Part shown: piece by piece, positions 44,547 to 54,490 of the stretch
Layout of the letters: the number at the start of each line of letters is the position of its first letter
Position numbering within the stretch: the stretch's first letter is position 1
NCBI RefSeq assembly: GCF_038005985.1
Contig: NZ_JBBOUI010000001.1
Location: forward strand, 1,198,001 to 1,262,000
Reading direction: 5' to 3'
Length of the DNA: 64,000 nt
From: Solibacillus sp. FSL R7-0682
GTDB taxonomy: Bacteria; Bacillota; Bacilli; Bacillales_A; Planococcaceae
Made by a program: the position numbers and the translations under genes
Notes under the pieces: generated by a model
Told to the model about the DNA's origin: nothing
What the model saw: only the letters and a program-made list of their open reading frames with translations
Database searches by the model: none

Positions 44547-45072
44547 ATGTAAGAAGCGCAACATTAGAAGATGCACAAGGAATTGCAAAAGTTCATGTGG
44601 ATACTTGGCGTACAACCTATGAGGGAATAATTCCTAGTGAATTTTTAGCAAAATTATCATACGAACAACGAACAATGCTTTGGCAACAAAATATTGCAAA
44701 ACAAGATAATACTGTATTTATAATAGAAAATGATAAACAGCAAATAATTGGGTTTGGAGATACATGTAGAAGAGCGAACAATATTGATCTGAAGGCTACA
44801 GATTTAACCTCACTTTATTTATTACAATCTTATCAGGGAAAAGGGCTTGGGCGCCTTTTATTGAAGCACTATTCACCCGCATAAAAAATGAAGGCTATGA
44901 AAAAGTTTTTGTTGAAGTATTAGAAGACAATCCTACCCGATATTTCTATGAATACTTTGGCGCGCAATTTGTTAAAACAGTGCCCATTACAATAGGTGGG
45001 CAACGATTAAATGAATCTATATATGTGTGGCCTTCTGTAGATGAAGTACTAAGAAAATTAAACAGGGAATAA
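44543..45072 (+). pseudogene. GNAT acetyltransferase with a frameshift
   Basis: The gene opens at ATG 44543 after GGAGGAAATTTT and encodes the first 113 residues of a GNAT N-acetyltransferase (LEDAQGIAKVHVDTWRTTYE; SLYLLQSYQGKGLGRLLL). It stops at 44884, inside the acetyl-CoA-binding region. From about 44860 the remainder is in another frame: EALFTRIKNEGYEKVFVEVL, then NPTRYFYEYFGAQFV, ending at TAA 45070-45072. One missing base near 44858-44862 restores a normal protein of about 176 residues. This is either a true frameshift or a sequencing error; the fold would be destroyed as written. Confidence 0.85.
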
Positions 45073-45104
45073 AAAATACGTTTTAGAAAGGGGATGTATC
45101 AGTT

Positions 45105-45542
45105 ATGCAAATTCGTCCTATGCAAATAGAGGATATCGAACAGATGGAAGAGTTAATGGCCCAGTTAGGCTATCCTGCTTCAATTTCTATTTTGCAGGAA
45201 AGATTTAAAAGACTATTGCATTTACCGAACTATCATACATTGATTGCGGAAACAAATGGATCAGTTGTTGGATTAGTTGGCATGTGTCGACAAGATGCTT
45301 ATGAGTTTGATGAACAGTATGTTCGCGTGCTGGCTTTAGTAGTGCATAATGATTTTCGTAGACAAAATATTGGTCAAAGCTTGATGCGAGCTGTCGAAGA
45401 GTGGGCGAGGGACAATCATTGTGTAGCCATTACATTAAACAGTGGGAATCGAGAAGAACGAATAGCCGCACATAAATTTTATGAATGCCTAGGATTTCTC
45501 GGAAAAAGCACAGGGTTTTCTAAAAGATTAACAGAAAACTAA
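45105..45542 (+). CDS. GNAT family N-acetyltransferase
   Basis: A 145-residue acetyltransferase with the acetyl-CoA-binding pattern VRVLALVVHNDFRRQNIGQS followed by LMRAVEEWA, and the C-terminal NREERIAAHKFYECLGF. The substrate (small-molecule amine or protein) is unknown. ATG 45105 lies 11 bases after AAAGGGG. The preceding gene is another, broken GNAT of a different subgroup. Confidence 0.9.
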   Translation: MQIRPMQIEDIEQMEELMAQLGYPASISILQERFKRLLHLPNYHTLIAETNGSVVGLVGMCRQDAYEFDEQYVRVLALVVHNDFRRQNIGQSLMRAVEEWARDNHCVAITLNSGNREERIAAHKFYECLGFLGKSTGFSKRLTEN

Positions 45543-45584
45543 CTTTTAGGCTGAAATTTTCTATTTGTTAAATAAAAATGAGAA

Positions 45585-45609
45585 TGCAAGACTTGTACAA
45601 AGTCTTGCA
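45585..45609. terminator. Hairpin between convergent genes
   Basis: TGCAAGACTT (45585-45594) and AAGTCTTGCA (45600-45609) form a perfect 10-bp stem with a GTACA loop. The flanks are only moderately T-rich, more so on the minus strand. Confidence 0.6.
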
Positions 45610-45621
45610 CTTATTATCACT

Positions 45622-46404
45622 TTAATATTTATAAGATTGGCCACCATCTATCGGAATGACCACACCATTAATAAAGTTTGCTTGGTCCGAAAGTAAAAAT
45701 GCTACTAAGTAGCCAATTTCCTCAGGCTTACCAAAACGTTTCATAGGGTTTGATTGAACAAATTGCTTACCGGCTTCTTCCCAATTTTCACCGCCTATTT
45801 GACGGAGTGAACCTTCTACCATCGGTGTCATAATTGCACCAGGTGCAATAGCTTTAATCGTAATCCCAAATTGACCGTATTCAACGGCAGAGTTTCGTGT
45901 TAAACCAACAACACCGTGTTTACTCGCTGCATAGCCGGATTGATTGCCGACACCGCGAATACCACCTACAGAAGCTGTATTGACAATTGAGCCAAAGCCT
46001 TGCTTTTTCATCTCTTTTAGCACAAACTTCATACCGTAGAAAACGCCATTTAAATTAATCGAAACAACTTTATGGAATTCTTCAATACCAAAGTCTTCCG
46101 TTAAATTTTGTTTTCCTTCAATACCCGCATTATTAAAGAAGCCATCAATTTTCCCAAACTTATCAATCGTTTGTTTTACAAAATTCTCGACTTCTTGTTC
46201 CATAGCAACGTTTGCTGTAATAAGTAGTGGGTCTATATTAGGAGCAATATCTGCCACTTTTTTCTTTGTTTCCTCCAAACCTGCCTGATTTAAGTCAACA
46301 AGTGCTAGCTTTGCACCTTCCATTGCTAATTGTAATGTGGCCGCCTGACCTAAACCTGATCCAGCTCCAGTTATAAGAACAACTTTATCTTTAAAACGAC
46401 TCAT
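45622..46404 (-). CDS. Short-chain dehydrogenase/reductase
   Basis: A 260-residue classical SDR with the Rossmann motif TGAGSGLGQ near residue 13, NNAG, catalytic Ser in VNTASVGG and YAASKHG. D-x-N near residue 38 (LVDLNQ) suggests NAD preference. The C-terminus PIDGGQSY is typical. The substrate is unknown. ATG 46404 follows GGAGGTATAT. Immediately upstream on the same strand lies the relic of another SDR. Confidence 0.93.
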   Translation of the reverse strand: MSRFKDKVVLITGAGSGLGQAATLQLAMEGAKLALVDLNQAGLEETKKKVADIAPNIDPLLITANVAMEQEVENFVKQTIDKFGKIDGFFNNAGIEGKQNLTEDFGIEEFHKVVSINLNGVFYGMKFVLKEMKKQGFGSIVNTASVGGIRGVGNQSGYAASKHGVVGLTRNSAVEYGQFGITIKAIAPGAIMTPMVEGSLRQIGGENWEEAGKQFVQSNPMKRFGKPEEIGYLVAFLLSDQANFINGVVIPIDGGQSYKY

Positions 46405-46419
46405 CTATATACCTCCAAG

Positions 46420-46590
46420 TTAAACATTATATAAAGCGCCATCGATTGTGTAAGGCTTTGAACTAATGTAGTTTGCTTCATCCGATAATAAAAAGGCGAT
46501 TAAGTTAGCTACTTCTTCTGGCTCACCGGTGCGTTTCATTGGAACAGCATTATTATAAGCTGAATGAGCGGCTTCAGCTGGTTTACATTT
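46420..46590 (-). pseudogene. 3' relic of a second short-chain dehydrogenase
   Basis: Between the yteA stop and the ribosome binding site of the intact SDR, the minus strand has an open frame of about 55 codons ending at TAA 46422-46420. It reads NNAVPMKRTGEPEEVANLIA, FLLSDEANYISS and TIDGALYNV. It aligns with the last 45 residues of the intact SDR (NPMKRFGKPEEIGYLVAFLL). No start or 5' part remains, so this is a truncated duplicate left after deletion. Confidence 0.85.
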
Positions 46591-46592
46591 AC

Positions 46593-47276
46593 TTATTCCA
46601 AATAATCATATTTCCGAGCTTCATCTGCATATGCTTGTGAAATTTGACCGTTTAAACCTTCCTCTTTGGAGACGTGTAATTCTTCTAGTGGCGAATACAT
46701 GTCTTTATTTTCATCATCACTATATAAATCATTGTAATGGTCAAAATCGCCCTCAAAGTCTGCAGGGGTATCTGAATTTCCGTACTGGGCAACAATTTGG
46801 AATGAATCTTCATCATCTTGAAGTACGTCATTCGCCTCTCGATTGGCAAATGAATTATCTACTGGTGGAAGAATAATTTCTTCTTCAACAGGGCGATCTG
46901 TTGGAATAGCTCTCGCTTCCGTATCATTAATACAAAATTCCGTATACGGTATCGCAACTAAGCGATCATAAGGAATGTCTTCATGACATTTTGTGCAAAC
47001 TCCATACGTACCATTTTCCATCCGTTCGAGTGCGGAATTAACTTGTGATAATAAATCCTCGCTATGCACCTTTAATGCTAAATCCTTTTCGCGGTCATAT
47101 AATTCAGTTGCTAAATCTGCAGGGTGATTGTCAAGCGTTGATAATTCATCTGTTGAATCACGTAAGCTGCTATGGGCTGTTACTTCATTTTCTCGTTCAT
47201 TTTTAACATTTATTAAATCGTTTTTTTGGTGGATGAGCATCTTTTTTAAATTAGCTAGTTGTTTGTCAGTGAGCAT
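46593..47276 (-). CDS. yteA: YteA-family TraR/DksA zinc-finger protein
   Basis: About 227 residues. A coiled-coil N-terminal half (about 1-85, LTDKQLANLKKMLIHQKNDL) is followed by a DksA-type finger YGVCTKCHEDIPYDRL and FCIND, then a long acidic tail rich in Asp/Glu. Only three of the four finger cysteines are visible (CTKC then C-I-N-D), as is common in this subfamily. YteA-type proteins are annotated as sporulation-associated. ATG 47276 is favoured, with AAAGGAAG upstream; GTG 47282 is an alternative. Confidence 0.87.
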   Translation of the reverse strand: MLTDKQLANLKKMLIHQKNDLINVKNERENEVTAHSSLRDSTDELSTLDNHPADLATELYDREKDLALKVHSEDLLSQVNSALERMENGTYGVCTKCHEDIPYDRLVAIPYTEFCINDTEARAIPTDRPVEEEIILPPVDNSFANREANDVLQDDEDSFQIVAQYGNSDTPADFEGDFDHYNDLYSDDENKDMYSPLEELHVSKEEGLNGQISQAYADEARKYDYLE

Positions 47277-47512
47277 GGTCACACTTCCTTTCGTTCGTAG
47301 TATGGGCGAAATAATGGAAATTATTTAATATCTTTGCGTAATGAATGAAGTTCTACTTTCTTCATTCATTTTCAATAAAATAAGGCACTATAACCATTGA
47401 TATCGTATAGTTCCATGCGTATGTTGCAATACTAGTATGTGTTAAAGCATCAATAATCGATTATTTAATTGTTACATTACTTACAGCAACGAGATAGTAG
47501 GAGGGAATTGGA

Positions 47513-49177
47513 TTGGCAAGTACAGAAAATGCATTGTCCATTTTTGCTTTAGGTGGCATTAATGAAATTGGTAAAAATATGTATGTTATTGAATATTCAA
47601 ATGAAATTATGATTATAGACTGTGGTGCAAAATTTGCAGATAAAAGTCTGCTAGGGGTGGATTTAATTATCCCAGAGCTTACGTATTTAGAAGAAAATAA
47701 AGACAAGATTAAAGGATTAATTGTAACCCATGGACATGAGGACCATATTGGCGGTATTCCGTATATGCTTAAAAAATTAAATGTGCCAATCTATGCTTCT
47801 CGATTTACGCTTGGATTAATCGAAATAAAATTAAAGGAACATAAATTACTTCGTGAAACGGATTTAATTGAGATAAATGCAGATTCTCGTTTAGAATTTA
47901 ATCAAATTGCAGTCACATTTTTTAAAACAAGTCATAGTATTCCAGACTGCCTTGGGTTAGTTTTCCACACACCTGAAGGAAAAGTTGTCCATACAGGAGA
48001 TTTTAAATTCGACTTAACACCAGCGAATGATCAGTCTTCAGATATTCATAAAATGGCGGAAATCGGGACGGAAGGGGTATTAGCATTAATTTCTGAAAGT
48101 ACGAATGCAGAACGGCCTGGTTCCACACCTTCTGAACAATTAGTCGGTAGTCATTTAGAAGAAGAATTTATGAGAGCAACAGGGAAAATTTTTATTTCTA
48201 CATTTGCATCAAATGTCAATCGGATTCAGCAAATCATTGATGTAGCCATTAAAACGAATCGAAAACTAGTATTGCTAGGGCGAAGTATGGTCAATGTAGT
48301 TTCTGTTGCCATGAGACTCGGTTACTTAAAAATACCAAATTGGATGCTTGTAGAAGCCCGTGATTTAAATCAAATTCCACCGGAGCGTGTAGTAATTTTA
48401 TGTACAGGAAGCCAAGGAGAGCCACTCGCCGCCCTTTCTAGACTGTCTACTGGTAGTAATCGAGATGTCAAAGTTGTTCAAGGCGATACAGTTATTTTTG
48501 CTGCTTCACCAATTCCTGGGAACGAAAAGGATGTATCAAAAATCGTAGATAATCTCTTCCAGCTGGGAGCGAAGGTTATTTACGGAAGCTCAAGCATAAC
48601 AGGAATGCACGTATCAGGTCATGGCTATCAAGAAGATTTAAAGCTTATGCTAACTTTAATGAAGCCGAAATATTTTATTCCAATTCATGGAGAGTATCGA
48701 ATGCTCCATATACATCGTTTATTAGCCGAAGCAGTTGGCGTACAAAAAGATCATACTTTTATCCTTAAAAATGGAGAAATCGTTGATATTGTGAATGGGG
48801 TAGCGCGGCAAACTCGAGACATACCTGCAGGGGATACGTATGTGGATGGCATTGGGATTGGAGAAGTAGGAGAAATTGTTTTACGCGATCGGAAGAAACT
48901 TTCTGAAGATGGCATGTTGGTAATTGTTTTAACGATTAGTAAGTATGATGGCTCAATTATTACGAATCCAGATACAATTTCCAGAGGGTTTGTTTATGCG
49001 AAAAATTCTGAAGAATTAATTCTTGATATTAATGATTTAGCGAAAACAGCTGTTAGCAATTTTAATGAGGCAAATCCATATGCTATGAAAAAAGCAATTA
49101 AAAAAGCAGTGGACCAATATGTTTTTACATTAACAATGAGAAAACCAATGATCCTACCAATAATTATTGAAATTTAA
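47513..49177 (+). CDS. Ribonuclease J family nuclease
   Basis: A 554-residue metallo-beta-lactamase/beta-CASP nuclease with 5'-3' exo- and endoribonuclease activity in mRNA decay and rRNA maturation. Zinc motif H73-G-H-E-D-H78-IGG, downstream histidines in KTSHSIPDC and VHTGDFKFD, and the beta-CASP motifs GRSMVNV and IPIHGEYRMLHIHR are all present. The length equals RNase J1, but divergence from the B. subtilis J1 sequence as I remember it is considerable, so it may be J2 or an extra paralogue. It starts at TTG 47513, eight bases after GGAGG. Monocistronic, with a terminator. Confidence 0.93.
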   Translation: MASTENALSIFALGGINEIGKNMYVIEYSNEIMIIDCGAKFADKSLLGVDLIIPELTYLEENKDKIKGLIVTHGHEDHIGGIPYMLKKLNVPIYASRFTLGLIEIKLKEHKLLRETDLIEINADSRLEFNQIAVTFFKTSHSIPDCLGLVFHTPEGKVVHTGDFKFDLTPANDQSSDIHKMAEIGTEGVLALISESTNAERPGSTPSEQLVGSHLEEEFMRATGKIFISTFASNVNRIQQIIDVAIKTNRKLVLLGRSMVNVVSVAMRLGYLKIPNWMLVEARDLNQIPPERVVILCTGSQGEPLAALSRLSTGSNRDVKVVQGDTVIFAASPIPGNEKDVSKIVDNLFQLGAKVIYGSSSITGMHVSGHGYQEDLKLMLTLMKPKYFIPIHGEYRMLHIHRLLAEAVGVQKDHTFILKNGEIVDIVNGVARQTRDIPAGDTYVDGIGIGEVGEIVLRDRKKLSEDGMLVIVLTISKYDGSIITNPDTISRGFVYAKNSEELILDINDLAKTAVSNFNEANPYAMKKAIKKAVDQYVFTLTMRKPMILPIIIEI

Positions 49178-49216
49178 GCTATTTAATCTAAATAATACTA
49201 AATGAATTGCAACTTA

Positions 49217-49269
49217 AAAACTGCCTTGAAAGGTCCTTTAAAAAGACCATATTCAAGGCAGTTTTTTTG
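49217..49269. terminator. Bidirectional terminator
   Basis: AAACTGCCTTGAA and TTCAAGGCAGTTT form the outer stem and AGGTC/GACC an inner one, with T-runs on both strands. It serves the RNase J gene and the convergent yunC. Confidence 0.85.
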
Positions 49270-49270
49270 T

Positions 49271-49573
49271 TTAAAGCATTTTTAATAATGCATCTTCACC
49301 GATCATTCCTTTGACAATGCCACAATTTTCAGCTTCATAGGTTACGGACTCAAGGGGTGCTTTTAATAAGTCATCGATCGTGCGCACGCCGACTGCTCGA
49401 CCGGCAATAATCTTCCGGTCTGCTAACTTGTGATTTAAAAGTCCGACATCCAATGCACCGCACATAATATAACCGCGTTCATTTGAAATGGTCAGCAATG
49501 TCGTTTTTGGCAAATGAACCGTTACAGCAGTAAATAAATGTCCTTGAAGTTCAATTGTTTCCGTTGAGACTAT
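49271..49573 (-). CDS. yunC: YunC-like DUF1805 protein with a probable AUA start
   Basis: A DUF1805 protein of unknown function closely resembling B. subtilis YunC (ISNERGYIMCGALDVGLLNH; IIAGRAVGVRTIDDLL; PLESVTYEAE). The conserved N-terminus (STETIELQGHLFTAVTVHLP) lies upstream of the first standard start codon. The frame reaches back to AGGAGG (about 49588-49583), and the codon nine bases after it is ATA (49573-49571). Starting there gives 100 residues, nearly the normal 101. Standard alternatives (an internal TTG at about 49516 or later) would cut off a conserved strand and have no ribosome binding site. The gene is real; the start codon is inferred. Confidence 0.85.
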   Translation of the reverse strand: MVSTETIELQGHLFTAVTVHLPKTTLLTISNERGYIMCGALDVGLLNHKLADRKIIAGRAVGVRTIDDLLKAPLESVTYEAENCGIVKGMIGEDALLKML

Positions 49574-50001
49574 ATAAATCGCCCTCCTACAATATACATA
49601 TGGTAAAGGTCCGAAAGGTGTTCGTTTTAATTTAATTTCGTAAAAAATGATTGTTTAGTAGAGGGATTTCGACATAAATTTTAATTCAATATACTTCTAA
49701 AGGACTAATATGATAGTAAGTAAGTTGCTAGATAAATAATAAAAATATATAAAAAAATATAAAATTTACTAGATTTTTCTGACAATTTTACCTATTATAA
49801 ACTCATATTCTTTCTCTATAAAACATATATTATTATGTTTTTCTATTTAATATTTAGAGAAACGAATAACTTTTCTATTAAAGTAATAAAGCTCATTAAA
49901 AGAGAGAGAGGGGGAGCGATAATCTATCATATTAGGAACAAAAATTCAAAGTTTCCTAAATGCTCAAAAATAGTTGTTAATCAAAAAGGAGGAGTTGGGA
50001 T
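49574..50001. other. 428-base AT-rich intergenic region
   Basis: The region between yunC and the subtilase gene holds the two divergent ribosome binding sites and a purine tract (AGAGAGAGAGGGGGAG near 49901-49917). I find no open frame, hairpin or convincing promoter. Confidence 0.5.
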
Positions 50002-53000
50002 TTGAAGGAAAAAGGATTTCGTAAACATTTCGCAATACTGTTAACTTTCTTATTGATATTCTCGATGCTTTCGCCACTAAACGCATCAGCAAATGAAGAA
50101 GGTGGCTCATTTAAGCATTCTAATTTTGATGAAAGTACGATGCTGGCAAAAGCAGCGATAGCAGAACAACTTAGAGTCCATACAGGGGCAGCTACTTTAC
50201 ACAAAGATTTACAAAATATATCAGGCAGTGAAGAAATTCCAGTCATAATTCATTTATCGGAAAAGCCTGTAGCCCTTGAAAAAGGGATATCGCAATTTAG
50301 TGGACGTTCATTTAGTAGCAATGCTGAAGCAATAGTAAAGGACAACGTAAACACTCAACAAGAACAAGTAATTAGTGAGATGAATGAAGAAAATGTTTCA
50401 TTCACACAAGGCTATTCATTTGATACGGTATTAAATGGCTTTGCAGCGACTGTAAAGGCAGATGATATTGATAAATTAGTAAACATCGAAGGCATTACTC
50501 TAGTAGAGCCAGATGTTATCGTGCATGCTTCAGAAGAAGTGGCAAGTAGCGGTGATGATGACTTTAATCAGCAAGGACAAGTTAGTGCCTTTATGAATAC
50601 GAGTAATTCATTCTTAGGTATTGAAAAGCTTTGGAATGAAGGCTATGAAGGACAAGGGATAAAAGTAGCCGTACTAGATACGGGTATTGATGCTTCACAT
50701 CCGGAATTTGCTGGAATATATAAAGGTGGGAAAAACTTTGTTCCACATACAGGTTCAGATTATGCACGACCACGTGCTGATGATGATGCATCAGAAACTT
50801 CTCCGTTAGATCGCCCATCAAATCGACCTGAATTTAATACAAACGGTAGCGCGTTCTATACATCTCATGGTACTCACGTTGCTGGTACAATAGCAGCAAT
50901 CGGTGCAAATGAGTTTGGAATTAAAGGGATTGCTCCTAAAGTGGATTTATATGCATACCGCGTATTAGGGGCGTATGGTAGTGGTTCAACTTCGGGCATT
51001 ATTAAAGCAATTGAAACAGCTGTTATTGAAGAGATGGATGTGATCAATTTATCATTAGGTGGTGGGTCAAACTCTGAAACGGACGGAGCTTCATTTGCAA
51101 TTAATAATGCTATGATGGCTGGAACGATTTCTGTAGTTGCAACAGGTAACTCTGGACCGAATCGTGGAACAATTGGTACACCTTCTACTTCTCGTTTAGG
51201 AATTGCTGTAGGAAATACAACAAATCCTGAATTAATGCATAACGGACAAGTAAATATTTCAATTGGTGACTTTGAATATTCTAAGCAGCTGGAGCTAATG
51301 GCTACAACATTTGGTCAAGATGTTGCAGTACAATTAGGAGATGAGTATGAGTTAGTAGCCATTCCTGGTGTCGGAAATGTATCAGATTTTGATGGCATTG
51401 ACGTAGAAGGGAAAATCGCTCTTATTGCTCGTGGATCTATCGCATTTGTTGAGAAAATCGAAAATGCGAAAGCACAAGGGGCAGTAGGGACAATCATTCA
51501 TAACTTTGCTGGTGGTACGAATGCACCGAATGTATCAGGCGTATTTTTAGGGGATTCATTTGACTTTATACCTACGTTTGATATGTCTGTAACAGATGGG
51601 GAAGCGATTCGAGCAGCATTAGCAAATGGAGAGGGCACAATTTCATTTGATTTGTTTGGCTCAGTTTCGACAGTAGGTGATCAAGTAAATGACTCGAGTT
51701 CACGTGGACCTACAACACCAAACTTTGATATTAAACCAGATGTAACAGCACCTGGTACGAATATTATGTCAACAATTCCGATGTACAAAGCAGATTTCCC
51801 AGATGCAAGTTACGGTCAAGCGTATGCCCGTAAAACGGGAACATCAATGGCAACACCTCACATAGCAGGGATTGCAGCACTTGTTAAACAAGCAAATCCT
51901 AGCTGGAGTGCATTCGATGTGAAAGTAGCATTATCGAATACAGCAAAAATATTGAATACAGCGGAATATGATGTATTTGAGCAAGGTGCAGGTCGTGTTG
52001 ATGCCTATGCAGCTGCACATCCAAGTGCGCTTGCTTATGCGATTGATGAGGCGTTATTAGATAGTAGTGGTGCCATTGTTGAAAACTTAAAAGGTACTGT
52101 CACATTTGGTACACAATCGTTAAAAACAGGTCCGATATCTGTAACGAAACAAATTTTAGTGAAGGATTTAAAGGGTATTGGCGGAACGTATAACGTCTCT
52201 GTTGATGTTACAAAAGGTTTTGGAGATGCTGCAATTACGGTTGATAAGCCAACCTTTACGTTAAATGGCGAAGAACTTTTAACGGTTACTTTAACTGCAT
52301 CACAAAATACAGCAGCGAAGCTTGGTGACGAACTGCTAGGTTATATTCATATTACGGCAGTGGAAGAAGATTTGAGTGATGTATCGCTTTCTGTAGATCG
52401 TACAGAATTAAATATGAAAAAAGGCGAGAACATTCAACTGAATGTTATAGAAACGACAACACCAGTTGCAAGTCCATATACAAATATTTCATTACCATTT
52501 GCAGTAGACTTTGGTGGAGTTGCACCAACAGAAATTCGCAATATGAGAATTTCTGAAACGGATCTTTCGTTTAATGGAGACGGTGTTAAAGATTCAGCTT
52601 TATTATCGTTTACTTTGACTGGAAATGTAACAACAAACTTCATTGAAATTTGGGATATTATGAATCCAGATGGTGGGGTTTACCAAGATGGTTATATTGG
52701 TTATTTACATGCAGGAAATTCATTAGCTGCAGGATCATACACGCTTAATGTTGGTGGACAATATGTTCCATGGGGTGGCACGGGAGCAGCAACAATTCCT
52801 GATGGATTATACACAATCGATTTCAATGCTTCTTCTTCTACAGGACCTGTTGGCGCATATGTTGGACCAATTGTTGTAAAGACAACAAAGCCTGAAATTA
52901 CAGGTGAAATTACTGATGGAATCGCAAGTGGTCTAATTTCAGATAAATATATCGAGTATAATGATGCATTAGCACAATATGGGCTAAACTATGATTTAAA

Positions 53001-53979
53001 TACGAAGCTTTCGGCTTCATATGTAGTAACAGAAGATGGTGTACCATCTGGAGCAGTGCCAATTACATTAAATCAAGATGGTTCCTATTCATTCGATTTG
53101 AGTACGTTAAATGTAGCAGCGCATAATGTTGTGACAGTAGTTGTTCAAGATGCTGCAGGCAATAATAATGAGGTAGTAATCTTCGATAGTGCTACATTAC
53201 CAGCAAACCCAGCTACACCAGAAATGAAAGAGGAAACAGGTGAGCAAGAAGATTCGGAAGTACCAGAAGAGTCAGGTGAACCAGCTGATTCTGAAACACC
53301 AAAAGAGTCTAATGATCAAACAGACTTAGAAACAGAAAACGATTTAAATACAGCTAAAAACTCAACAACTCTAATCGCTTCATTAACACCAATTAAATCT
53401 GCATCATTAACAGAAGTATTAGAACAAGATTCATCCAATCAACAAAAAAGTGAAGAAGTAACTTCACAAATAGAAGATACTATTACTCCTATGATTGACA
53501 TCGAATCACTTCCAAACTTAACACTTACTGAACCTATATTTAATGAAGTACCATATAGTGGTGATACAGTAGAACAAATTAATCAGTTAGATGGACCGGC
53601 AAGATATAACGTCGTTACATCTCCAACAGTTGAAGACGTTACACAACTTGCGACATATACTGTTGCTAATAACAAGGTTGCGACGGTTACAAGTCAAGGT
53701 TTAGTAACTGCTAAGTCTTCAGGTACTACAACAATTACTGTGAAATACGGCGGTAATGAAGTAAAGGTTCTTGTAACAGTTTCTAAAAAGGAGAAGCCAG
53801 TTAAACCTGGGAAGCCAGAAAAACCTGGAAAACCAGACAAGGACAAGCCAGGGAAACCTAACAATCCAGGGAAACCAGATAAACCTGGGAATTCAGGTAA
53901 TCCAGGGAAACCAGATAAACCTGGGAATTCAGGTAACCCAGGGAACCCAGGTAATCAAGGTAAACCAACAAAGCCTTAA
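50002..53979 (+). CDS. Vpr-like subtilisin-family (S8) exoprotease with Pro-Gly-Lys tail
   Basis: A 1325-residue exported protease. A signal peptide (1-32, ending NASANEE) is followed by an inhibitor I9 propeptide (about 75-175) and an S8 catalytic domain with D226 (VAVLDTGID), H289 ([14 protein letters not shown]) and S615 ([12 protein letters not shown]). A PA insert lies at about 435-560, as in Vpr. Beta-sandwich domains (about 690-1075), an acidic linker rich in Glu-Ser-Pro (about 1075-1110), a BIG2 domain (about 1205-1255) and a tail of KPGKP/NPGNP repeats (about 1260-1325) complete it. No LPxTG motif follows the tail. The tail resembles wall-spanning linkers. Start TTG 50002 is supported by AAAGGAGGAG at 49985-49994. 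Single gene. Confidence 0.93.
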   Translation: MKEKGFRKHFAILLTFLLIFSMLSPLNASANEEGGSFKHSNFDESTMLAKAAIAEQLRVHTGAATLHKDLQNISGSEEIPVIIHLSEKPVALEKGISQFSGRSFSSNAEAIVKDNVNTQQEQVISEMNEENVSFTQGYSFDTVLNGFAATVKADDIDKLVNIEGITLVEPDVIVHASEEVASSGDDDFNQQGQVSAFMNTSNSFLGIEKLWNEGYEGQGIKVAVLDTGIDASHPEFAGIYKGGKNFVPHTGSDYARPRADDDASETSPLDRPSNRPEFNTNGSAFYTSHGTHVAGTIAAIGANEFGIKGIAPKVDLYAYRVLGAYGSGSTSGIIKAIETAVIEEMDVINLSLGGGSNSETDGASFAINNAMMAGTISVVATGNSGPNRGTIGTPSTSRLGIAVGNTTNPELMHNGQVNISIGDFEYSKQLELMATTFGQDVAVQLGDEYELVAIPGVGNVSDFDGIDVEGKIALIARGSIAFVEKIENAKAQGAVGTIIHNFAGGTNAPNVSGVFLGDSFDFIPTFDMSVTDGEAIRAALANGEGTISFDLFGSVSTVGDQVNDSSSRGPTTPNFDIKPDVTAPGTNIMSTIPMYKADFPDASYGQAYARKTGTSMATPHIAGIAALVKQANPSWSAFDVKVALSNTAKILNTAEYDVFEQGAGRVDAYAAAHPSALAYAIDEALLDSSGAIVENLKGTVTFGTQSLKTGPISVTKQILVKDLKGIGGTYNVSVDVTKGFGDAAITVDKPTFTLNGEELLTVTLTASQNTAAKLGDELLGYIHITAVEEDLSDVSLSVDRTELNMKKGENIQLNVIETTTPVASPYTNISLPFAVDFGGVAPTEIRNMRISETDLSFNGDGVKDSALLSFTLTGNVTTNFIEIWDIMNPDGGVYQDGYIGYLHAGNSLAAGSYTLNVGGQYVPWGGTGAATIPDGLYTIDFNASSSTGPVGAYVGPIVVKTTKPEITGEITDGIASGLISDKYIEYNDALAQYGLNYDLNTKLSASYVVTEDGVPSGAVPITLNQDGSYSFDLSTLNVAAHNVVTVVVQDAAGNNNEVVIFDSATLPANPATPEMKEETGEQEDSEVPEESGEPADSETPKESNDQTDLETENDLNTAKNSTTLIASLTPIKSASLTEVLEQDSSNQQKSEEVTSQIEDTITPMIDIESLPNLTLTEPIFNEVPYSGDTVEQINQLDGPARYNVVTSPTVEDVTQLATYTVANNKVATVTSQGLVTAKSSGTTTITVKYGGNEVKVLVTVSKKEKPVKPGKPEKPGKPDKDKPGKPNNPGKPDKPGNSGNPGKPDKPGNSGNPGNPGNQGKPTKP
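53863..53934 (+). repeat. Tandem 36-bp coding repeat in the subtilase tail
   Basis: Two perfect head-to-tail 36-base units (starting at 53863 and 53899) encode [12 protein letters not shown] twice, followed by a partial third copy. Their identity at DNA level indicates recent expansion and a hotspot for length variation. Confidence 0.85.
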
Positions 53980-54010
53980 CAAGTAGATTTATTTAAATTT
54001 GCTAATCAAT

Positions 54011-54057
54011 AAAGATGTTTCAAACCCTTATATGATAAGGGTTTGGGGCATCTTTTT
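54011..54057. terminator. Terminator of the subtilase gene
   Basis: AAGATG-TTT-CAAACCCTTA pairs with TAAGGGTTTG-GG-GCATCTT and is followed by TTTT. It sits between two convergent genes. Confidence 0.85.
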
Positions 54058-54269
54058 TATTTCTGTTTATTCGATTGCTGATTTTTATCATGATTCGTTT
54101 TATTGTTTTTATTTTTTGCCTTCGCATCGAATTCAGGTCCAAATTCTTCATTTAAGTTGTCGTTCGGGTTATTATTATTACTATTTGTTTTATCCAAATC
54201 TTTACTTCTGTAAATTTCAAAAGGGTTATGCGTTCTTTCATTCATTGTCTTTTTGTTATTTTTACTCAT
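54057..54269 (-). CDS. Small Asn/Lys-rich hydrophilic protein
   Basis: A 70-residue protein, extremely polar and dominated by Asn, Lys, Asp and Gln (for example NSNNNNPNDNLNEEFGPEFD). No membrane segment or known motif is visible. The start is well supported: AGGAGGTGAA lies six bases before ATG 54269. The composition recalls minor spore proteins of the SASP-like group in Bacillales, but no specific family matches. Its end overlaps the terminator shared with the subtilase gene. Confidence 0.7.
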   Translation of the reverse strand: MSKNNKKTMNERTHNPFEIYRSKDLDKTNSNNNNPNDNLNEEFGPEFDAKAKNKNNKTNHDKNQQSNKQK

Positions 54270-54490
54270 GATCGTTCACCTCCTAGTTTTTAATGTGTAC
54301 AACTTGAAAACGTTCTATTCTTAGAATGCTAGCCGTTTCATGCTGTTAAATGGACAATCCCGTACACATAGTAGCATTTAAAAAACAAATTAATATTATA
54401 CAACTAAAGAAATCTTTAACGTAAGTTCGTTCATTTATTTTAAAACGTGGCTTGCAACATTGATAGATCAATAGATAAGGGAGAGTATGT

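Noticed and set aside
53800-53975. Short repeats as a possible CRISPR array
   Set aside because: The repeats are in frame, contiguous and encode a Pro-Gly-Lys tail; there are no spacers.
53999-54271. 90-codon plus-strand frame opposite the small Asn/Lys-rich protein
   Set aside because: It covers a terminator, is rich in Tyr/Phe/Cys as expected for the complement of Asn/Lys codons, and lacks a ribosome binding site; the minus-strand frame has a perfect one.
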